A stretch of DNA of 64,000 bases from Candidatus Planktophila versatilis (GCF_002288265.1 NZ_CP016778.1:620001-684000), one strand, 5' to 3'. Positions 1 through 9,466 are shown, counted from the stretch's first letter. Numbers and translations: made by a program. The notes: a model not told the origin generated them from the letters alone.

Positions 1-2
1 TG

Positions 3-1082
3 GCAATGGGCGAGGCAGATGTTCTCTGTTTTGTCGTCGATGCCCAAGTGGGCGCACTCGATGAAGATGATGTATTGGTTCAAGAGTTACGTAAAGCGAA
101 GAAGCCAACAATTCTGGTTGCTAACAAAGTCGATGGTGATAACGATGAATCTGATGCGCATGCGCTGTGGAATATTGGTTTAGGTGAACCGCACTTTGTA
201 TCGGCCTTGCATGGTCGCGGTAGCGGAGATTTGCTGGATTCAATTACCAAGCTCCTGCCTGAAGTAGGTGCGGCACAAGTACAAGATGGCTATCGCCGGA
301 TAGCCCTCATTGGTCGTCCAAATGTGGGTAAATCCAGTTTGCTTAACGCTCTGGCTGGCGAGAATCGTTCTATCGTTGATGATGTTGCGGGAACAACTCG
401 CGATCCAGTGGATGAGCTCATTGAATTCGGCGGAAGTATCTGGAGATTTGTAGATACCGCTGGGCTTAAAAAGCGGGCCAACCAAGCTAGCGGAACAGAT
501 TATTACGCGACCTTGCGAACACAAACTGCCTTGGAACGTTGTGAATGTGCAGTAGTCATCCTCGATGCATCAGTTCCTATCTCCGAGCAGGACCTGAGAG
601 TTATCACGATGGTCGAAGAGGCGGGCAAGGCGATGGTAATCGTCATGAATAAATGGGATTTGGTAGATGATGACCGACGCACTCAGCTTGATAAAGAAAT
701 TGAACGACATCTAGACCAGGTTGAATGGGCGCAGATTGTGAACGTTGCAGCCAAGACCGGATGGCACCGTGATCGACTAGCGCCGGCACTTCGCACAGCA
801 ATTGATTCTTGGGAACGTCGCGTTCCAACTTCCAAACTCAACTCTTTCTTGGGCGCCCTCATTGGTGCGACGCCGCCACCTGTTCGCGGTGGTAAGCAGC
901 CAAAGGTGTACTACGCAACACAGGCCGGCATTGCACCACCTAAGTTCGTGGTCTTCTCATCTGGCTGGATCGAGGCTTCTTATCGTAGATTTATCGAACG
1001 CCGCTTACGCGAAGAGTTCAAATTCCCTGGAACGCCGGTTCAGGTGGCTATCCGCGTGAAGGAACGAGATAAGGAGGCGTAG
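3..1082 (+). CDS. der: Ribosome-assembly GTPase Der (EngA), 5' end outside window
   Basis: Tandem-GTPase protein that acts in 50S ribosome assembly. The reading frame is open to the left edge, so the P-loop of the first G domain lies outside the window. Numbered from the ATG at 6, the first domain still shows its NKVD specificity motif (40-43). The second domain is complete: GRPNVGKS P-loop (103-110), a TTRD switch I, DTAG (150-153) and NKWD (215-218). The C-terminal KH-like domain runs to the stop. The last codons AAGGAGGCG double as the Shine-Dalgarno of the next gene, so the two are cotranscribed and probably translationally coupled. Family length is about 440-460 residues; 358 are visible from the internal Met at 6. 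Confidence 0.97.
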   Translation, partial: AMGEADVLCFVVDAQVGALDEDDVLVQELRKAKKPTILVANKVDGDNDESDAHALWNIGLGEPHFVSALHGRGSGDLLDSITKLLPEVGAAQVQDGYRRIALIGRPNVGKSSLLNALAGENRSIVDDVAGTTRDPVDELIEFGGSIWRFVDTAGLKKRANQASGTDYYATLRTQTALERCECAVVILDASVPISEQDLRVITMVEEAGKAMVIVMNKWDLVDDDRRTQLDKEIERHLDQVEWAQIVNVAAKTGWHRDRLAPALRTAIDSWERRVPTSKLNSFLGALIGATPPPVRGGKQPKVYYATQAGIAPPKFVVFSSGWIEASYRRFIERRLREEFKFPGTPVQVAIRVKERDKEA

Positions 1083-1084
1083 CA

Positions 1085-1642
1085 ATGTTGACGATTCCTA
1101 ACGCGCTCACATTCCTGCGATTCCTAGGGATTCCGCTCTTCATCTGGCTCGCCTTAGATCAACGTGCAGATGGTTGGGCCATCCTGGTCCTGATGATTGG
1201 CGGCGCTACTGATTACTTTGATGGCAAATTAGCTCGCGCACTTAATCAAGAATCGCGCTTTGGCGAGATCGCTGATCCCACGATTGATCGTCTCTATATT
1301 GCAGCCACCATCATCGTCTTATACATCAGAGATGCGATTCCACTCTGGGTCATACTTGTCTTGGTAGCCCGCGATGTTGCGATGGCGATACTGGCCCTGG
1401 TGATTCAGATGCGAGGGCTTCCTACGTTGCAAGTGACATATCTGGGTAAGGCAGCGACATTTAATCTGCTCTATGCCTTCCCATTTCTACTTCTAGCGCT
1501 TAACCCGAATTGGTATGGCACCGTTGCCTTCATTTTCGGCTGGGCCTTTACCGGCTGGGGAGTGGCTCTCTATGTAGCCACGGCCATCGGGTATTTCCGG
1601 ACCGGGATAAATAGCATTAGAGTGCGCCCAGAAGTTATCTAG
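1085..1642 (+). CDS. CDP-alcohol phosphatidyltransferase (PgsA-like)
   Basis: Integral membrane enzyme of phospholipid synthesis that moves a phosphatidyl group from CDP-diacylglycerol to an alcohol acceptor, by position probably glycerol-3-phosphate. The complete family signature D-x2-DG-x2-AR-x8-G-x3-D-x3-D is visible at residues 43-68 (D43, D46, G47, A50, R51, G60, D64, D68), with hydrophobic segments on either side. The length of 185 residues is normal. The start follows AAGGAGG with good spacing, 2 nt after the der stop. It sits where M. tuberculosis has pgsA2, upstream of gcvH-garA. The acceptor alcohol cannot be read from the sequence, so no gene symbol is given. Confidence 0.9.
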   Translation: MLTIPNALTFLRFLGIPLFIWLALDQRADGWAILVLMIGGATDYFDGKLARALNQESRFGEIADPTIDRLYIAATIIVLYIRDAIPLWVILVLVARDVAMAILALVIQMRGLPTLQVTYLGKAATFNLLYAFPFLLLALNPNWYGTVAFIFGWAFTGWGVALYVATAIGYFRTGINSIRVRPEVI

Positions 1643-1661
1643 CGGATAGTAGAGGCGCACG

Positions 1662-2042
1662 ATGTCGGTAATTCCAGCAGAATTGCAGTACACAAAAGAA
1701 CATGAGTGGGTAGCACCTACCGAAACTGCACTTCGCTATCGAATGGGCATTACTGACTTCGCCCAGGGCGCCCTCGGTGACATTGTCTACGTGCAAATGC
1801 CGAAAATTGGTGAAAAGGTCATCGCTGATGCGGTGTGTGGCGAAGTTGAATCAACAAAGAGCGTTTCCGAAATCTTCGCACCCCTTACTGGAACCGTTGT
1901 TGCAATTAATGAAACCCTTAGCGCCACACCAGAGCTGATCAACTCCGATCCCTACGGATTGGGATGGTTGGTTGAAATTGAAGTAGGAGCAGAGCCAGCA
2001 GGACTGCTTTCGGCGGCGCAATATGGTGCAATTACCGCATAA
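1662..2042 (+). CDS. gcvH: Glycine cleavage system H protein
   Basis: Lipoyl carrier that shuttles the aminomethyl group between the P, T and L proteins of the glycine cleavage complex. The lipoylation site is K66 in ESTKSVSE, within the typical G-E-V-E-S-x-K context, and the N-terminal YTKEHEW block is canonical. The length of 126 residues is normal. An AGAGG stands a few bases upstream of the ATG. The P protein gcvP lies 2.5 kb downstream on the same strand, separated by garA, ftsR, a nuclease gene and a second MerR gene, as in mycobacteria. gcvT is not in the window. Confidence 0.97.
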   Translation: MSVIPAELQYTKEHEWVAPTETALRYRMGITDFAQGALGDIVYVQMPKIGEKVIADAVCGEVESTKSVSEIFAPLTGTVVAINETLSATPELINSDPYGLGWLVEIEVGAEPAGLLSAAQYGAITA

Positions 2043-2050
2043 ATCTCCGC

Positions 2051-2079
2051 TTGATTTCTCTGCCGCAACTCTCTAGTGT
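2051..2079 (+). promoter_or_regulatory. Predicted garA promoter
   Basis: TTGATT (2051-2056) and TAGTGT (2074-2079) are separated by exactly 17 bp in the gap after gcvH, a good -35/-10 pair. Predicted transcription start is near 2086, giving a leader of about 27 nt that contains the GGGGGTGAG ribosome site. An inverted repeat TGTCA-N9-TGACA (2077-2095) overlaps the -10 and start region and could be an operator. Confidence 0.5.
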
Positions 2080-2112
2080 CACCCTTAAGTTGACATCGAA
2101 GGGGGTGAGTTC

Positions 2113-2568
2113 ATGGCAGAGGCAGATTCAAAGCCTGAGCTAACCAGCACTCTCCACCTGGGACTTCGTCCCGTGGTTGGTGACTCTTCGTCAGAGCTCA
2201 TAAAGGATTATCTAGCAACATCGTCTGCGGAAGAGCGTGCTGTTCTGGAATCCACCTTGGCTGGCGATGGTAAATCTGCAATGGTTCTCATTCATCGCGG
2301 TCCCGGACGAGGTGCCAGATTTCTGGTGACAGACCAGGGAGCAACTATTGGTCGATCAGCGGAAAGTGCAATATTTCTTGATGATGTGACAGTCTCTAGA
2401 AAGCACGCAGCAATTGAAAAATCAGATTCAGGGTTCATCTTTAAAGATACTGGAAGTCTCAATGGCTCATATATCAATAATGAGCCAACCACCGAGAAGC
2501 AATTATCTGTGGGGGATGAGATTCAGGTCGGCAAGTTCCATCTTTTATTTATCACAGCTCCAAAGTAA
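2113..2568 (+). CDS. garA: FHA-domain regulator GarA/OdhI type
   Basis: Small phosphopeptide-binding protein; in mycobacteria GarA and in corynebacteria OdhI inhibit 2-oxoglutarate dehydrogenase and are switched off by Ser/Thr kinase phosphorylation of an N-terminal threonine. The FHA domain spans about residues 57-150 with GR (80-81), S95-R96-K-H98 and N117-G118. The N-terminal phosphorylation motif reads E-L-T-S-T (9-13). Aligned to the mycobacterial ETTS motif, the first threonine is leucine here and the second is kept (T11). The ATG follows GGGGGTGAG. Position between gcvH and the MerR gene ftsR supports orthology with Rv1827. Confidence 0.92.
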   Translation: MAEADSKPELTSTLHLGLRPVVGDSSSELIKDYLATSSAEERAVLESTLAGDGKSAMVLIHRGPGRGARFLVTDQGATIGRSAESAIFLDDVTVSRKHAAIEKSDSGFIFKDTGSLNGSYINNEPTTEKQLSVGDEIQVGKFHLLFITAPK

Positions 2569-2612
2569 AGAGTTTTACAAGACAATTCAAGATCTACTAG
2601 GGGAGAAGTCAG

Positions 2613-3335
2613 TTGAGCGTTCCAGCACGGGCCTACTTAAGTATCGGTGAAGTACTCACTAAGTTGCGCGGCGATTTCGCCGACATCACGATCTCAAAGA
2701 TTCGTTTTTTAGAGTCGGAAGGTCTGATTGAGCCCCAGCGAACACCCTCTGGATACCGTAAATTCACGACAACTGACCTAGAGCGACTTCGTTACGTCCT
2801 GCTAGCCCAACGAGATCAGTACCTGCCACTTAAAGTTATTAAGGAAAATCTAGACGCGCTAGATCGTGGTCTGCAGCCAGCACCTGCCGGAGGAATCCCT
2901 GCTCCGCGTCCAACACTTGGCCTTGCCACAGTCGATGGTGAATTCGCACCGGCAGCATTTGGCGAACAATCCGAGATGCGTTTATCTCGCGAGGAGCTGC
3001 TTGCGGCATCGGCGTTAGATGATGCCCAGTTGGTCGAACTCGAGTCATATGGACTTATTCAAATTCGCGGTCGTCACTATGACGGAGATGCCCTCTCTGT
3101 TGCCCGCGCTGTTGCTGAGATGGCTGGATTTGGAATTGAACCGCGCCACCTTCGCTCCTTTAAATCAGCAGCTGATCGCGAGATTGGATTGATTGAACAA
3201 GTGATCACTCCCTTTACTAGGCAAAAGAGCACGGAGGCAAAAGCTCGCGCCGAGGAAGTTCAGAAAGAGATTGCATCCCTATCTGTTCGACTCCATGCTG
3301 CCTTGGTACGTGGCGGCTTAAATCGTCCTCGTTAA
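2613..3335 (+). CDS. ftsR: MerR-family regulator FtsR (Rv1828 type)
   Basis: DNA-binding regulator; corynebacterial FtsR activates ftsZ. The N-terminal winged helix-turn-helix of the MerR family covers about residues 8-75, including I-R-F-L-E-S-E-G-L-I and S-G-Y-R-K-F. The C-terminal half is helical and ends in a charged coiled-coil-like stretch (residues 190-235). Length is 240 residues. The start is TTG at 2613, chosen because AGGGGAGAAG lies 5-10 nt upstream and the conserved protein N-terminus begins there. Gene order garA-ftsR-nuclease-merR-gcvP is the conserved actinobacterial arrangement. Confidence 0.9.
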   Translation: MSVPARAYLSIGEVLTKLRGDFADITISKIRFLESEGLIEPQRTPSGYRKFTTTDLERLRYVLLAQRDQYLPLKVIKENLDALDRGLQPAPAGGIPAPRPTLGLATVDGEFAPAAFGEQSEMRLSREELLAASALDDAQLVELESYGLIQIRGRHYDGDALSVARAVAEMAGFGIEPRHLRSFKSAADREIGLIEQVITPFTRQKSTEAKARAEEVQKEIASLSVRLHAALVRGGLNRPR

Positions 3336-3355
3336 TCGCATAAGAATTTTCTTTG

Positions 3356-3859
3356 ATGTTTATTCCGGTTGAAGTCGTGGGAGTGCGAATTGAGATGCCC
3401 TCGAATCAACCCATCGTTTTGCTTAAAGAGATTGAAGGCTCAAGATTTCTTCCCATCTGGGTGGGGGCGGTGGAAGCAACTTCTATAGCCTTTGCCCAGC
3501 AAGGGTTGGCAGCGCCTCGTCCGCTGACACATGATTTGATTCGAGATGTATTAGAGCGAGTAGACATCACGCTGGCATCTGTCCATATTACGGCGATAGT
3601 CGATGGGGTCTTCTACGCGGAGTTAAACCTAAGAAATGACAAAGGCGCGCTGCCGGCGCTCTCTGCTCGTCCATCTGATGCCATCGCAATTGCGCTACGT
3701 ACCAAGTCAAACATTTTGGTTGATAACGATTTGCTCGATCAGGTGGGAATCGATATCCCAGAGCAGGTGGCATCAGAGGTTTCGGCAGCGGGGGACCAGG
3801 AGCTTGAAGCATTCCGGGAATTCCTAGATCAGATCAATCCGGAAGACTTCGCCGGCTAG
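3356..3859 (+). CDS. Bifunctional nuclease-domain protein (DUF151, Rv1829 type)
   Basis: Member of the BFN/DUF151 family, whose plant members have DNase and RNase activity; the bacterial role is poorly defined. The recognisable core runs from V-V-G-V-R-I-E through L-P-I-W-V-G, H-D-L-I-R-D-V-L and S-A-R-P-S-D-A-I-A-I-A-L-R. Start is placed at ATG 3356; a TTG at 3353 is in frame just before it. No clear Shine-Dalgarno is present. The product is 167 residues. A weak stem-loop followed by T-rich sequence (3872-3892) after the stop may end transcription. Confidence 0.85.
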   Translation: MFIPVEVVGVRIEMPSNQPIVLLKEIEGSRFLPIWVGAVEATSIAFAQQGLAAPRPLTHDLIRDVLERVDITLASVHITAIVDGVFYAELNLRNDKGALPALSARPSDAIAIALRTKSNILVDNDLLDQVGIDIPEQVASEVSAAGDQELEAFREFLDQINPEDFAG

Positions 3860-3871
3860 ATCAGAAGTCTC

Positions 3872-3892
3872 AACCTCAAGTAGAGGTTTGTT
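3872..3892 (+). terminator. Weak stem-loop after the DUF151 gene
   Basis: AACCTC-AAGTA-GAGGTT forms a 6-bp perfect stem (3872-3888) followed by TGTTT. It is short for an intrinsic terminator and may only attenuate. Confidence 0.3.
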
Positions 3893-3903
3893 TCGTGTCG
3901 GTA

Positions 3904-3937
3904 CTGACTTTCTAGGATTCTCAAGCGTACCCTTGAG
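3904..3937 (+). promoter_or_regulatory. Predicted promoter with embedded inverted repeat, second MerR gene
   Basis: CTGACT (3904-3909) and TACCCT (3928-3933) sit 18 bp apart. A perfect inverted repeat CTCAAG-N6-CTTGAG (3920-3937) fills the end of the spacer and covers the -10. This geometry is what a MerR-type regulator that remodels its own promoter would use, so autoregulation by the downstream gene or by FtsR is plausible. Two CCCCCT repeats (3942-3947, 3961-3966) follow in the leader. Confidence 0.4.
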
Positions 3938-3969
3938 GCAACCCCCTAGACGAAAGCGAGCCCCCTCTC

Positions 3970-4470
3970 GTGACTGAGCAAGAATTTGAAATTGGTTATC
4001 GCGGTGCGACAGCGTGTTCTGCTGCTGGAATTTCATATCGCCAATTAGATTATTGGGCGCGCACCGGTCTTGTTGAGCCTTCAATTCGCACAGCTACGGG
4101 TTCAGGTAGTGCACGTCTCTATGGTTTCCGCGACATCTTGGTACTGAAAATTGTTAAGCGTTTACTTGATGCTGGTGTTTCACTACAGAATATTCGCACC
4201 GCAGTAACTCACTTGCGCGAACGCGGTGTGACAGATTTAGAGCGAATCACTCTGATGAGTGATGGGGCATCTATTTATGAGTGTGCAAGCCCTGATGAAA
4301 TTATCGATCTACTAGCTGGCGGTCAAGGAGTTTTTGGAATCGCTGTGGGCAAGGTTTGGTCTGAGGTTGAGGGTTCTCTTGCCACCCTTGCGGGTGAAGT
4401 AAACGGTGAGACTGTCGTTTCTCAAAATAGTGATGAACTCTCACTGCGTCGAAAGGCGAAAGGCGCCTAA
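3970..4470 (+). CDS. MerR-family transcriptional regulator (Rv1830 type)
   Basis: DNA-binding regulator with an N-terminal MerR helix-turn-helix: A-A-G-I-S-Y-R-Q-L-D-Y-W-A-R-T-G-L-V (residues about 16-33) and a wing ending in R-L-Y-G-F-R-D. The remaining 100 residues do not resemble a known ligand domain; no metal-binding cysteine cluster is present. The start is GTG at 3970. It lies directly upstream of gcvP, as Rv1830 lies near gcvB in M. tuberculosis. Targets are unknown; the inverted repeat upstream suggests it may control its own expression. Confidence 0.85.
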   Translation: MTEQEFEIGYRGATACSAAGISYRQLDYWARTGLVEPSIRTATGSGSARLYGFRDILVLKIVKRLLDAGVSLQNIRTAVTHLRERGVTDLERITLMSDGASIYECASPDEIIDLLAGGQGVFGIAVGKVWSEVEGSLATLAGEVNGETVVSQNSDELSLRRKAKGA

Positions 4471-4524
4471 TACTCATATATTTCGCTCATCTAATTTAAG
4501 GCGATAGGGCCATAGATGAGTTGA

Positions 4525-7383
4525 ATGGGTGGTCACGTGGGCGGTAGTAAAGGTTTTCAAGATCGACATATCGGCCCCTCTGGTGCACAAGAAGAGGAGA
4601 TGCTCTCTGTCCTTGGATACTCAAATCTCAAAGATTTTATCGTCGATGTAGTTCCAGAAAATATCGTCATAGAAAAGAAACTCGCGCAAGTCCTGGATAG
4701 CGCGAAGAGTGAAGTTGAAGTCATTGATGAACTTCGCGCTCTAGCTTCAGAGAACGAAATCTTTACCTCACTTATTGGCACTGGTTATTACGGCACCATC
4801 ACACCACCGGTTATCAAACGAAATGTTTTAGAAAATCCGGCTTGGTATACCGCCTACACTCCTTATCAACCAGAGATTTCGCAGGGTCGCCTGGAGGCAC
4901 TCTTCGCATTTCAAACCGTGATTACCGATATGACTGGTCTTGCGATCTCTAACGCTTCTATGCTCGATGAATCAACCGCGGCAGCTGAAGCAATGACCTT
5001 GGCTAGACGCACCTCTAAAGCCAGTGATGACGCGGTATTTCTGATTGATCACAATGTGCATCCTCAAACCAAAGCGGTAGTAATTACTCGAGCGAAGCCA
5101 CTTGGAATCAAGGTGCTTGAGGTGGATGTTCTCGCTGTAGATCCTTTTCTGAATTTCTTTGGAGTTTTGGTTCAGTACCCGGATACAACTGGTGCGATCA
5201 ATGATTTCAGTGAATTGGCAACGCAGGCACATTCCAAAGATGCGCTAGTAATCGCAGCTACAGATCTGCTTGCACTCACCTTGATCACAGCGCCAGGGGA
5301 GTGGGGCGCAGATATCGCAGTGGGTTCAGCCCAGCGTTTCGGTGTTCCGATGGGATTCGGCGGACCACACGCAGGATTTATGGCGGTGCGTGCTGGACTA
5401 GAGCGAGCTCTACCTGGTCGACTGATTGGTCAAAGTGTTGATGCGCACGGCAATCCAGCATTTCGTTTAGCGCTACAAACGCGTGAGCAACACATCAGAC
5501 GAGATAAGGCGACAAGTAATATCTGCACTGCTCAGGTATTACTTGCCAATATGAGTGCGTTCTATTCAATGTGGCACGGACCAAAAGGTTTGATTGAAAT
5601 TGCCGAGCGTGTTCATGGATTCACCGCAGCTCTGGCAACCGTCGTGGAGAGTGTTAACAAAAGTTACTTTGACACTTTAACTATCAAGGTGGCTGATGCA
5701 GCAGCGGTTCATAAAATGGCAGCTTCCTTGCGAATCAATCTTGGAGTAGTTGATGCAAAGCATGTTCGTATTTCTCTAGATGAAACTATCACTTCAAGTA
5801 AGTTTGCCGAGATTGTAAGTATCTTTGGCGCAAAGGTCGTCTCAGCCCAGGGGAGTGGTATTTCACCGGCCGTTAAGAGAACCTCCACCTTCTTGCAACA
5901 CCCAGTTTTTAATACCTACCATTCAGAAACTTCGATGATGCGTTACTTGCGCACACTTGCAGATCGCGATCTAGCACTTGATAGAACGATGATTCCGTTG
6001 GGTTCTTGCACTATGAAGCTCAATTCCGTCACTGAGATGGAAGCCGTCACCTGGCCGGAGTTCGCATCGCTGCATCCTTTCGCACCAGCAGATCAGAGCA
6101 AGGGATCGCGCAAACTGATTGCTCAACTTTCGAGATGGCTGGTTGAAATCACTGGTTACGACGCAGTGTCGCTGCAGCCTAATGCTGGTAGCCAAGGGGA
6201 GTTCGCTGGCCTGCTCGCCATTCGTAATTATCACGATTCTCGCTCTGAACAAGAGCGCGATATCTGTCTAATTCCTTCCAGTGCTCATGGCACGAATGCA
6301 GCCAGTGCGGTGATGGCTGGAATGAAGGTCGTAGTCATCACCTGTGATGAAGCGGGCAATGTGAGCCTTGATGATCTGAAGTTGAAGATAGCCGAACATG
6401 CAGGAAAGTTGGCGGCGCTCATGGTCACCTATCCATCAACTCATGGAGTTTTCGAATCTGCCATCTCTGAAATCTGCGCATTAGTTCACGAGGCAGGCGG
6501 ACAGGTATACGTCGACGGCGCAAATCTCAATGCACTTGTTGGTCTAGCTCAGCCGGGAAAATTTGGTGCTGACGTTTCGCATTTAAATTTACATAAGACC
6601 TTCTGTATTCCACATGGTGGTGGGGGACCGGGAGTTGGTCCAGTAATTGCTCGTGCACATTTAGCACCGTTTCTGCCTAACCATCCACTTGATGCAACTG
6701 CGGGCCCTACAACAGGTCCAGGGCCTATCTCTGGTGCACCCTTTGGTTCGGCCAGCATCTTGCCGATTTCATGGGCCTATATCCGCCTTATGGGGGGAGC
6801 AGGACTTACTCATGCAACAGAGGTAGCAATTCTTAGCGCTAACTACATGGCAGCGCGTTTAAAGGGCTCCTATCCGATTTTGTATACCGGTGATAAAGGT
6901 TTGATCGCCCATGAATGTATTCTCGATGTAAGGGAGATAACCAAGATAAGTGGCGTCACCGTCGATGACATCGCAAAGCGCCTGATGGACTTTGGTTTCC
7001 ACGCACCGACAATGTCATTTCCGGTTCCAGGAACACTGATGATTGAACCAACGGAATCAGAAGATATTCTTGAGATGAATCGCTTCATTGATGCGATGAT
7101 TGCAATTAAGTATGAAATTGATGAGATTATTGAAGGTAAAGTTGCGGTAGAAGATTCTGCTCTGCGCCATGCACCTCACACAGTGGGGGCAGTGGCATCA
7201 AATGAGTGGGATCGCAGTTATAGCCGCGAACGCGGAGCTTTTCCAGCAACATTTACCGGACTTATTCCTGGTGAACTTATCGGCATGAAGGGCAAGTACT
7301 GGCCCACCACAGGGCGCATAGATGGGGCATACGGGGATAGGAACCTGGTCTGTTCCTGCCCACCGATTGAGTCCTTCGCGTAG
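4525..7383 (+). CDS. gcvP: Glycine dehydrogenase (decarboxylating), P protein
   Basis: PLP enzyme that decarboxylates glycine and loads the aminomethyl group on lipoylated GcvH. It is the long single-chain form (952 residues), with both the N-terminal half (F-Q-D-R-H-I-G-P at about 11) and the catalytic C-terminal half. The PLP lysine is K691 in N-L-H-K-T-F, followed by the glycine-rich [10 protein letters not shown] loop. The ATG at 4525 has no strong Shine-Dalgarno; TAATTT at 4492-4497 is a possible -10. The gene ends 11 bp from the convergent ppm1 stop, with no visible terminator hairpin. No glycine riboswitch is recognisable in the 54-bp upstream gap. Confidence 0.97.
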   Translation: MGGHVGGSKGFQDRHIGPSGAQEEEMLSVLGYSNLKDFIVDVVPENIVIEKKLAQVLDSAKSEVEVIDELRALASENEIFTSLIGTGYYGTITPPVIKRNVLENPAWYTAYTPYQPEISQGRLEALFAFQTVITDMTGLAISNASMLDESTAAAEAMTLARRTSKASDDAVFLIDHNVHPQTKAVVITRAKPLGIKVLEVDVLAVDPFLNFFGVLVQYPDTTGAINDFSELATQAHSKDALVIAATDLLALTLITAPGEWGADIAVGSAQRFGVPMGFGGPHAGFMAVRAGLERALPGRLIGQSVDAHGNPAFRLALQTREQHIRRDKATSNICTAQVLLANMSAFYSMWHGPKGLIEIAERVHGFTAALATVVESVNKSYFDTLTIKVADAAAVHKMAASLRINLGVVDAKHVRISLDETITSSKFAEIVSIFGAKVVSAQGSGISPAVKRTSTFLQHPVFNTYHSETSMMRYLRTLADRDLALDRTMIPLGSCTMKLNSVTEMEAVTWPEFASLHPFAPADQSKGSRKLIAQLSRWLVEITGYDAVSLQPNAGSQGEFAGLLAIRNYHDSRSEQERDICLIPSSAHGTNAASAVMAGMKVVVITCDEAGNVSLDDLKLKIAEHAGKLAALMVTYPSTHGVFESAISEICALVHEAGGQVYVDGANLNALVGLAQPGKFGADVSHLNLHKTFCIPHGGGGPGVGPVIARAHLAPFLPNHPLDATAGPTTGPGPISGAPFGSASILPISWAYIRLMGGAGLTHATEVAILSANYMAARLKGSYPILYTGDKGLIAHECILDVREITKISGVTVDDIAKRLMDFGFHAPTMSFPVPGTLMIEPTESEDILEMNRFIDAMIAIKYEIDEIIEGKVAVEDSALRHAPHTVGAVASNEWDRSYSRERGAFPATFTGLIPGELIGMKGKYWPTTGRIDGAYGDRNLVCSCPPIESFA

Positions 7384-7394
7384 TTGAATCTTCC

Positions 7395-8153
7395 TTACTT
7401 TACATAATGTAACTTATCGGCGTTAGGTCTCAGCCTGCGAGATAGACCCCAGAGCGTGGTCTGCCAGAGTGCTTCCACAACAATCGCCTTACTCATCTTA
7501 GAAACCCCGTTAATTCGCTCCACGAAGGTGATCGGAACTTCAATCTTGATTGCTCCAGCTAAATCACTGGCCATCGCCATCTCGATCTGAAAACAATATC
7601 CAGTTGCTGTCATATCGGTGAGATTTAATGAACGAAGTAGCGAAGTACTGTAAATACGGAAACCGCCGGTGAGATCGCGCAGCGGGATACGAAGTATTGC
7701 CTGGGCGTAGGCAGTACCTGCGCGAGAGAGTAATTGTCGACTCCGAGGCCAGTTCACAACCGAACCGCCGGGCATCCAACGCGTTCCAAGGACAATAGAT
7801 TTAATCCCATTTGCAACTGATTCTGCAGCCGTAAACATTGGAGCTAGATCTTGAACTCGATGTGAACCATCTGCATCCATAGTAACTACATGGGTGTATT
7901 TCTCGTCCTTTAGTACCGCCTGAAATCCCGCATGATAAGCAGCCCCAAGACCGGCTTTGCCGGGCCTTCGGATAACACTCACCCATGAATATCCAAGATT
8001 CTGGGCAATATCTGCAGTTCTATCCGGGGAATTATCATCTAAGACAACCACGTCAAATTGATAACGATTTTGAATAGTGGCAAGAGAATTGAGTAATTCG
8101 ACTATTGAAATGGATTCATTGTAGGTGGGAATCAAGATTACGAAACGACTCAT
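7395..8153 (-). CDS. ppm1: Polyprenol monophosphomannose synthase (GT2)
   Basis: Transfers mannose from GDP-mannose to a polyprenyl phosphate carrier at the membrane, feeding lipid and protein mannosylation. GT-A family 2 fold with V-V-L-D-D-N-S-P-D (38-45), the metal-binding D93-A-D95 and the usual E-R-x-x-G-x-S-K-M near the end. The length of 252 residues equals the catalytic domain alone; no C-terminal membrane segment is present. The start overlaps the lnt stop in ATGA (8150-8153). In mycobacteria these two are a single fused Ppm1 protein; here they are separate but coupled. Confidence 0.92.
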   Translation of the reverse strand: MSRFVILIPTYNESISIVELLNSLATIQNRYQFDVVVLDDNSPDRTADIAQNLGYSWVSVIRRPGKAGLGAAYHAGFQAVLKDEKYTHVVTMDADGSHRVQDLAPMFTAAESVANGIKSIVLGTRWMPGGSVVNWPRSRQLLSRAGTAYAQAILRIPLRDLTGGFRIYSTSLLRSLNLTDMTATGYCFQIEMAMASDLAGAIKIEVPITFVERINGVSKMSKAIVVEALWQTTLWGLSRRLRPNADKLHYVK

Positions 8154-9466
8154 GAAAGAATCCGATTAATCAGAGTTCGAGAATTATTGAGCACCAAAGA
8201 ACCTACCAAAGACTCCTGCGTATTCTCTCCTGTTTGGCTTAACACTCGCCCATTATTATCTATAAAGGCGGACATTCCGACCGTGGAAACACTTAAAATA
8301 GCTCTGGAATGTTCAACTGCTCGTATGCGAGTGATGGCTAATTGTTGCGCACTTTCTGCAGTACCAGCAAAGGTGGCGCTATTAGTCTGCACAATCAACG
8401 CCTTGGAATTTTTAGCCATATCCCGTACCAGATCATCGAGGATGATTTCATAACAAATGATTGGACCAAGTTCAACGCCCGCTACCGTATGAATTACTCG
8501 CTTACTTCCCGGTATAAAGTCATTGACTTTTTTGGCCAGCGGACTGACTAGTTCAGCTAATCCTCGCAGCGGTATATATTCTCCAAAAGGCGTCAGTCCT
8601 CGCTTGATATAAACACTTTCTCTCATTCCATCCTCGCCGAAGAGAATTGAGGCGTTCTGCGGTCCATTAGTAGATTGTTGAACAACTCCAGCAATAATGG
8701 GCGTACTTAAATCACCCGTGAGGGCAGCTATATCAGCTTGAACTTCCGGAAATAGCCGCGGATCTATGTCAATAGCATTTTCTGGCCAAATGATTGCATC
8801 ATATTGGTCTGCAGTTACTCGTCTTGTTACATCTCGATGTAGATCAAAGACCGCCTTTGCTCTGGAGTTAAATCCAAGGCCTACTTCAGGTGTGTTTCCT
8901 TGGATAGCGATGAGGTTTACTTCACCACTCCCCTGTGGATTTGCAGGAAGCAAGAACGCAATGATGAATAAGGCGAGAATTGCCGCGAGATTTTTACCGC
9001 GTATGCGCACCAGAAGAAGAGCTATTGCAAGTGTGAATGCGGAAAGAGCAATGACTCCCCCGATGGCGACTATGGGTAGCGCCGGTGACTCAACCTGACT
9101 AAATGCGATCCGAGTCCAACCAAAGCCACCGAAGGGAAAGCGGGAACGAATCTCTTCCATTGCGAGTAAGGCAAGGGCGCTCCACAGCAGGCGATGAGTG
9201 CGCCGATAGACCCAACCAACAGGGAGATAAAAAAGCGCCTGCAAAGCTGAGAGCAGTAACCATGGGATTGGACCCACGTACTTTCCACTCCAGTAAAGAA
9301 CTATTGCATTGAGAATGAAACCGAAAGCAAGACTATGAAGCATTGGTCTGGAACTACTTCGCAACTTTTGTAGATATAGCGTTAGGCCAATAACTGCTAG
9401 ATACCAGATCCCGATTGGCTCGAAAGCGGCACTAACAAGAAATGCGGCGAAGGCTATCTTTACCAT
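8150..9466 (-). CDS. lnt: Apolipoprotein N-acyltransferase
   Basis: Membrane enzyme that N-acylates the terminal cysteine of lipoproteins. The first 175 residues are hydrophobic segments, followed by a nitrilase domain whose catalytic triad is visible: E229 in I-I-W-P-E-N, K288 in Y-I-K-R-G and C338 in I-I-C-Y-E-I. Length is 438 residues, slightly below typical. The start overlaps the stop of the exonuclease gene (ATGGTAA, 9460-9466), and the stop overlaps ppm1, so exonuclease, lnt and ppm1 form one translationally linked group. It implies triacylated lipoproteins and, with ppm1, possible mannosylation of exported lipoproteins. Confidence 0.93.
   Translation of the reverse strand: MVKIAFAAFLVSAAFEPIGIWYLAVIGLTLYLQKLRSSSRPMLHSLAFGFILNAIVLYWSGKYVGPIPWLLLSALQALFYLPVGWVYRRTHRLLWSALALLAMEEIRSRFPFGGFGWTRIAFSQVESPALPIVAIGGVIALSAFTLAIALLLVRIRGKNLAAILALFIIAFLLPANPQGSGEVNLIAIQGNTPEVGLGFNSRAKAVFDLHRDVTRRVTADQYDAIIWPENAIDIDPRLFPEVQADIAALTGDLSTPIIAGVVQQSTNGPQNASILFGEDGMRESVYIKRGLTPFGEYIPLRGLAELVSPLAKKVNDFIPGSKRVIHTVAGVELGPIICYEIILDDLVRDMAKNSKALIVQTNSATFAGTAESAQQLAITRIRAVEHSRAILSVSTVGMSAFIDNNGRVLSQTGENTQESLVGSLVLNNSRTLINRILS

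Noticed and set aside
4471-4524. Glycine riboswitch upstream of gcvP
   Set aside because: The gap is only 54 bp and shows none of the paired aptamer structure; too short.
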